This document shows, piece after piece, positions 62,534-64,000 of a DNA stretch of 64,000 bases; the stretch's first letter is position 1; each line of letters starts with the position of its first letter. Position numbers and translations under genes: made by a program. The DNA is from Methanospirillum lacunae (GTDB lineage Archaea > Halobacteriota > Methanomicrobia > Methanomicrobiales > Methanospirillaceae): NCBI RefSeq assembly GCF_046195335.1, contig NZ_CP176093.1. One strand, written 5' to 3'. Below the pieces are notes generated by a model. The model saw only the letters and a list, made by a program, of their open reading frames with translations, was not told the DNA's origin and did not search any database.

Positions 62534-63892
62534 ATGAATACGATGATACCAAACCATTCTCATGATACTCTTCAAAATGAACGATATCCGGTAAATCCAT
62601 TTGATCTTTCGACAGACCTCTTTTGCACATTCTCTAATCAGATTATTCACATGGTGATCCATCTCGATGGTCAGGTACGATTTGATCTCTTAGAAAAAGC
62701 AGTAGAAATGGCATCTTTAGCAGAACCTATTACCAGATGTAGAATTATCAGAGATCAGAATACTCTCTTCTGGCAGGAATGTTCGGATTTTTATGTTCCA
62801 GATCACATTCTTCTATTATCTTCCCGGACTCCTTTGAAACTTCTGTTTCAGGCTCTTTCCTATCCGCTTGATCCTTACCTTGGAAAACTATTTCAGATTA
62901 TTCTGTTAGAGAATTCGGCCAAAACAGGAGACATTGTTGTTATCAATGTTCATCACATCGTAATGGATGCTCGCGGTCTCAAAGATTTTGTTGAACTTAT
63001 AATAAGGTGTTATAATGATTATCAGTCCGGATTCTTGACTGAAATTCCCATAACTCCAATCCAATCTCATCAATTACCACGTGTTACAACCTTCATTACG
63101 GAAAAAAATCCGATAGAAACTCCAAAACCTCCAATTGGCTGGTCTTCCCCAATATCAGTTCCGTTGCAGTCCCTTCATGCAGAGAAGTATCGGTATTCTA
63201 TAATGATGTTTCATCCAGACCGGACAGAAATTATCCAAAAAACTCGACGAAAATGGGGCATTACCGTGAATGATTTTATGATTGCAGTCCTTGTACGTGC
63301 AATAGCCTCTGTACTCAATGAAAAATTAAAGGTAACAATCCCATTATATACTACCATTGATCTCCGGAGATATCTTCAAATCATACCCAGAAGATCTCTG
63401 GTTAATGTCTCAACCTCATTTGAAATCAGAATCCCCTTAAACCCTGTGGAATCTATTGAGGATACCGGAAAAAGAATCCATGTCCTGATGAATGAGATAA
63501 AATCCAGAAGGTCAGGACTTTATGAGATGGTTGAAAGCGAGATCCTTTTCGATTCTGGATATACAGCTGCCCAGAAGCTTATCAACTCTGTGTGGAACAA
63601 CATTAAGGAGGGTAAAAGTAAAACTACTATATTCTCAAATACGGGCATCATCAATCGTGAACAGGTGAATCCAGGTGAACTATCAGTCCGCAATGCCTAT
63701 ATTCTTCCAAGTTTTTTTCAACCTCCGGGTTTTTTCTTTCTCCTCTCTACGTTTGAGGATATTATGACATTATCTGCCAGTTACGCAATATCTGCATATG
63801 ATCCGGATCTGGTAAACAGAATGTTTCATTACATTGACCGTGATATTCCTGGTTTTACCAAGTTTCCAGGAGAATATAAGATTATTGAATAA
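62534..63892 (+). CDS. Condensation-domain-type acyltransferase
   Basis: 452 aa from the ATG at 62534; the frame is open further upstream to 62267, but that part is AT-rich, overlaps the small minus-strand gene and looks non-coding. The catalytic motif HHxxxD is present in VINVHHIVMDARGLKDFVELI. Further condensation/WES-like features are LTTRCRII-like strand (EPITRCRIIRDQ), VNDFMIAVLVRAIASVLNEK and LVNVSTSFEIRIPL. The layout matches the coenzyme-A-dependent acyltransferase superfamily (NRPS condensation, PapA, wax-ester synthase). No carrier protein or adenylation domain is nearby. The acyl donor and acceptor are unknown; lipid or alcohol acylation is a guess. Confidence 0.75.
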   Translation: MNTMIPNHSHDTLQNERYPVNPFDLSTDLFCTFSNQIIHMVIHLDGQVRFDLLEKAVEMASLAEPITRCRIIRDQNTLFWQECSDFYVPDHILLLSSRTPLKLLFQALSYPLDPYLGKLFQIILLENSAKTGDIVVINVHHIVMDARGLKDFVELIIRCYNDYQSGFLTEIPITPIQSHQLPRVTTFITEKNPIETPKPPIGWSSPISVPLQSLHAEKYRYSIMMFHPDRTEIIQKTRRKWGITVNDFMIAVLVRAIASVLNEKLKVTIPLYTTIDLRRYLQIIPRRSLVNVSTSFEIRIPLNPVESIEDTGKRIHVLMNEIKSRRSGLYEMVESEILFDSGYTAAQKLINSVWNNIKEGKSKTTIFSNTGIINREQVNPGELSVRNAYILPSFFQPPGFFFLLSTFEDIMTLSASYAISAYDPDLVNRMFHYIDRDIPGFTKFPGEYKIIE

Positions 63893-64000
63893 ATGAACAA
63901 TCTCATGTTTTAAGCGTTCGCATATTTGAAACCAATTGAATTACTCTGAAAGGGTATGAGAGATATTATAATTATTACTCATAGTTTCTAATCACTCACA

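Overview
The window looks like the chromosome of a methanogenic archaeon of the order Methanomicrobiales, most likely Methanospirillum or a close relative. This is inferred from gene content and was not tested by any search. The signs are secreted PKD and NosD-type surface proteins, HTH-PAS sensor regulators, cytosolic poly-HAMP chemoreceptors, DUF169 and DUF2284 proteins, a TusA/DsrE protein, a compact siroheme reductase-like protein, and AT-rich intergenic DNA with few bacterial-type ribosome binding sites. No rRNA, tRNA, CRISPR array or intact insertion sequence was seen.

Layout. Positions 1-5,000: two overlapping minus-strand periplasmic-binding-protein (PBP) genes, one running off the left edge and the other a fusion of a type I PBP domain to a legumain-like (C13) cysteine protease, then a xanthine/uracil-type permease with an extra C-terminal domain. 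5,489-7,103: two overlapping response regulators (CheY-like and REC-PAS-PAS). 7,493-12,811: secreted proteins (a two-repeat exported protein, a NosD/PKD surface protein, a solute-binding/Cache sensor) and a remnant of a delta-60 repeat protein. 13,596-15,865: a GNAT protein, a CheR-like methyltransferase and twin metallo-beta-lactamase-fold proteins. 16,391-32,939: the most striking region, with two giant soluble chemoreceptors (1,595 and 2,077 aa). Each contains a perfectly phased array of 273-bp (91-aa) HAMP-pair repeats, each is followed by its own CheW, and two HTH-PAS regulators lie between them.

33,323-40,625: a decayed gene, a DUF169 / TusA-DsrE / membrane protein operon divergent from an HTH-PAS-GAF regulator across two copies of a palindromic operator, two nitroreductases, an isochorismatase-like hydrolase and a DUF2284 protein. 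41,132-44,822: a tightly coupled Yip1 / surface protein / MacB-type ABC exporter operon. 44,920-46,675: an EamA transporter and a HicBA toxin-antitoxin pair. 46,960-52,009: a biotin operon bioB-bioW-bioA-bioF-bioD, sufficient to make biotin from pimelate. 52,243-63,892: a GNAT protein, an MFS exporter with an apparent frameshift at its 3' end, a VOC protein, a ferredoxin, a sulfite-oxidase-type molybdoenzyme with a small membrane partner, an old yellow enzyme, a siroheme reductase-like protein, a cupredoxin, a PQQ-type beta-propeller protein, and a condensation-fold acyltransferase.

How it fits together: most of the first 40 kb is devoted to sensing (extracellular ligand binding, soluble chemoreceptors, PAS/GAF regulators), while no CheA or CheB gene is present, so the receptors must signal to a kinase encoded elsewhere. 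The right-hand part is metabolic, with a complete biotin pathway and an unusual set of exported redox proteins for a methanogen.
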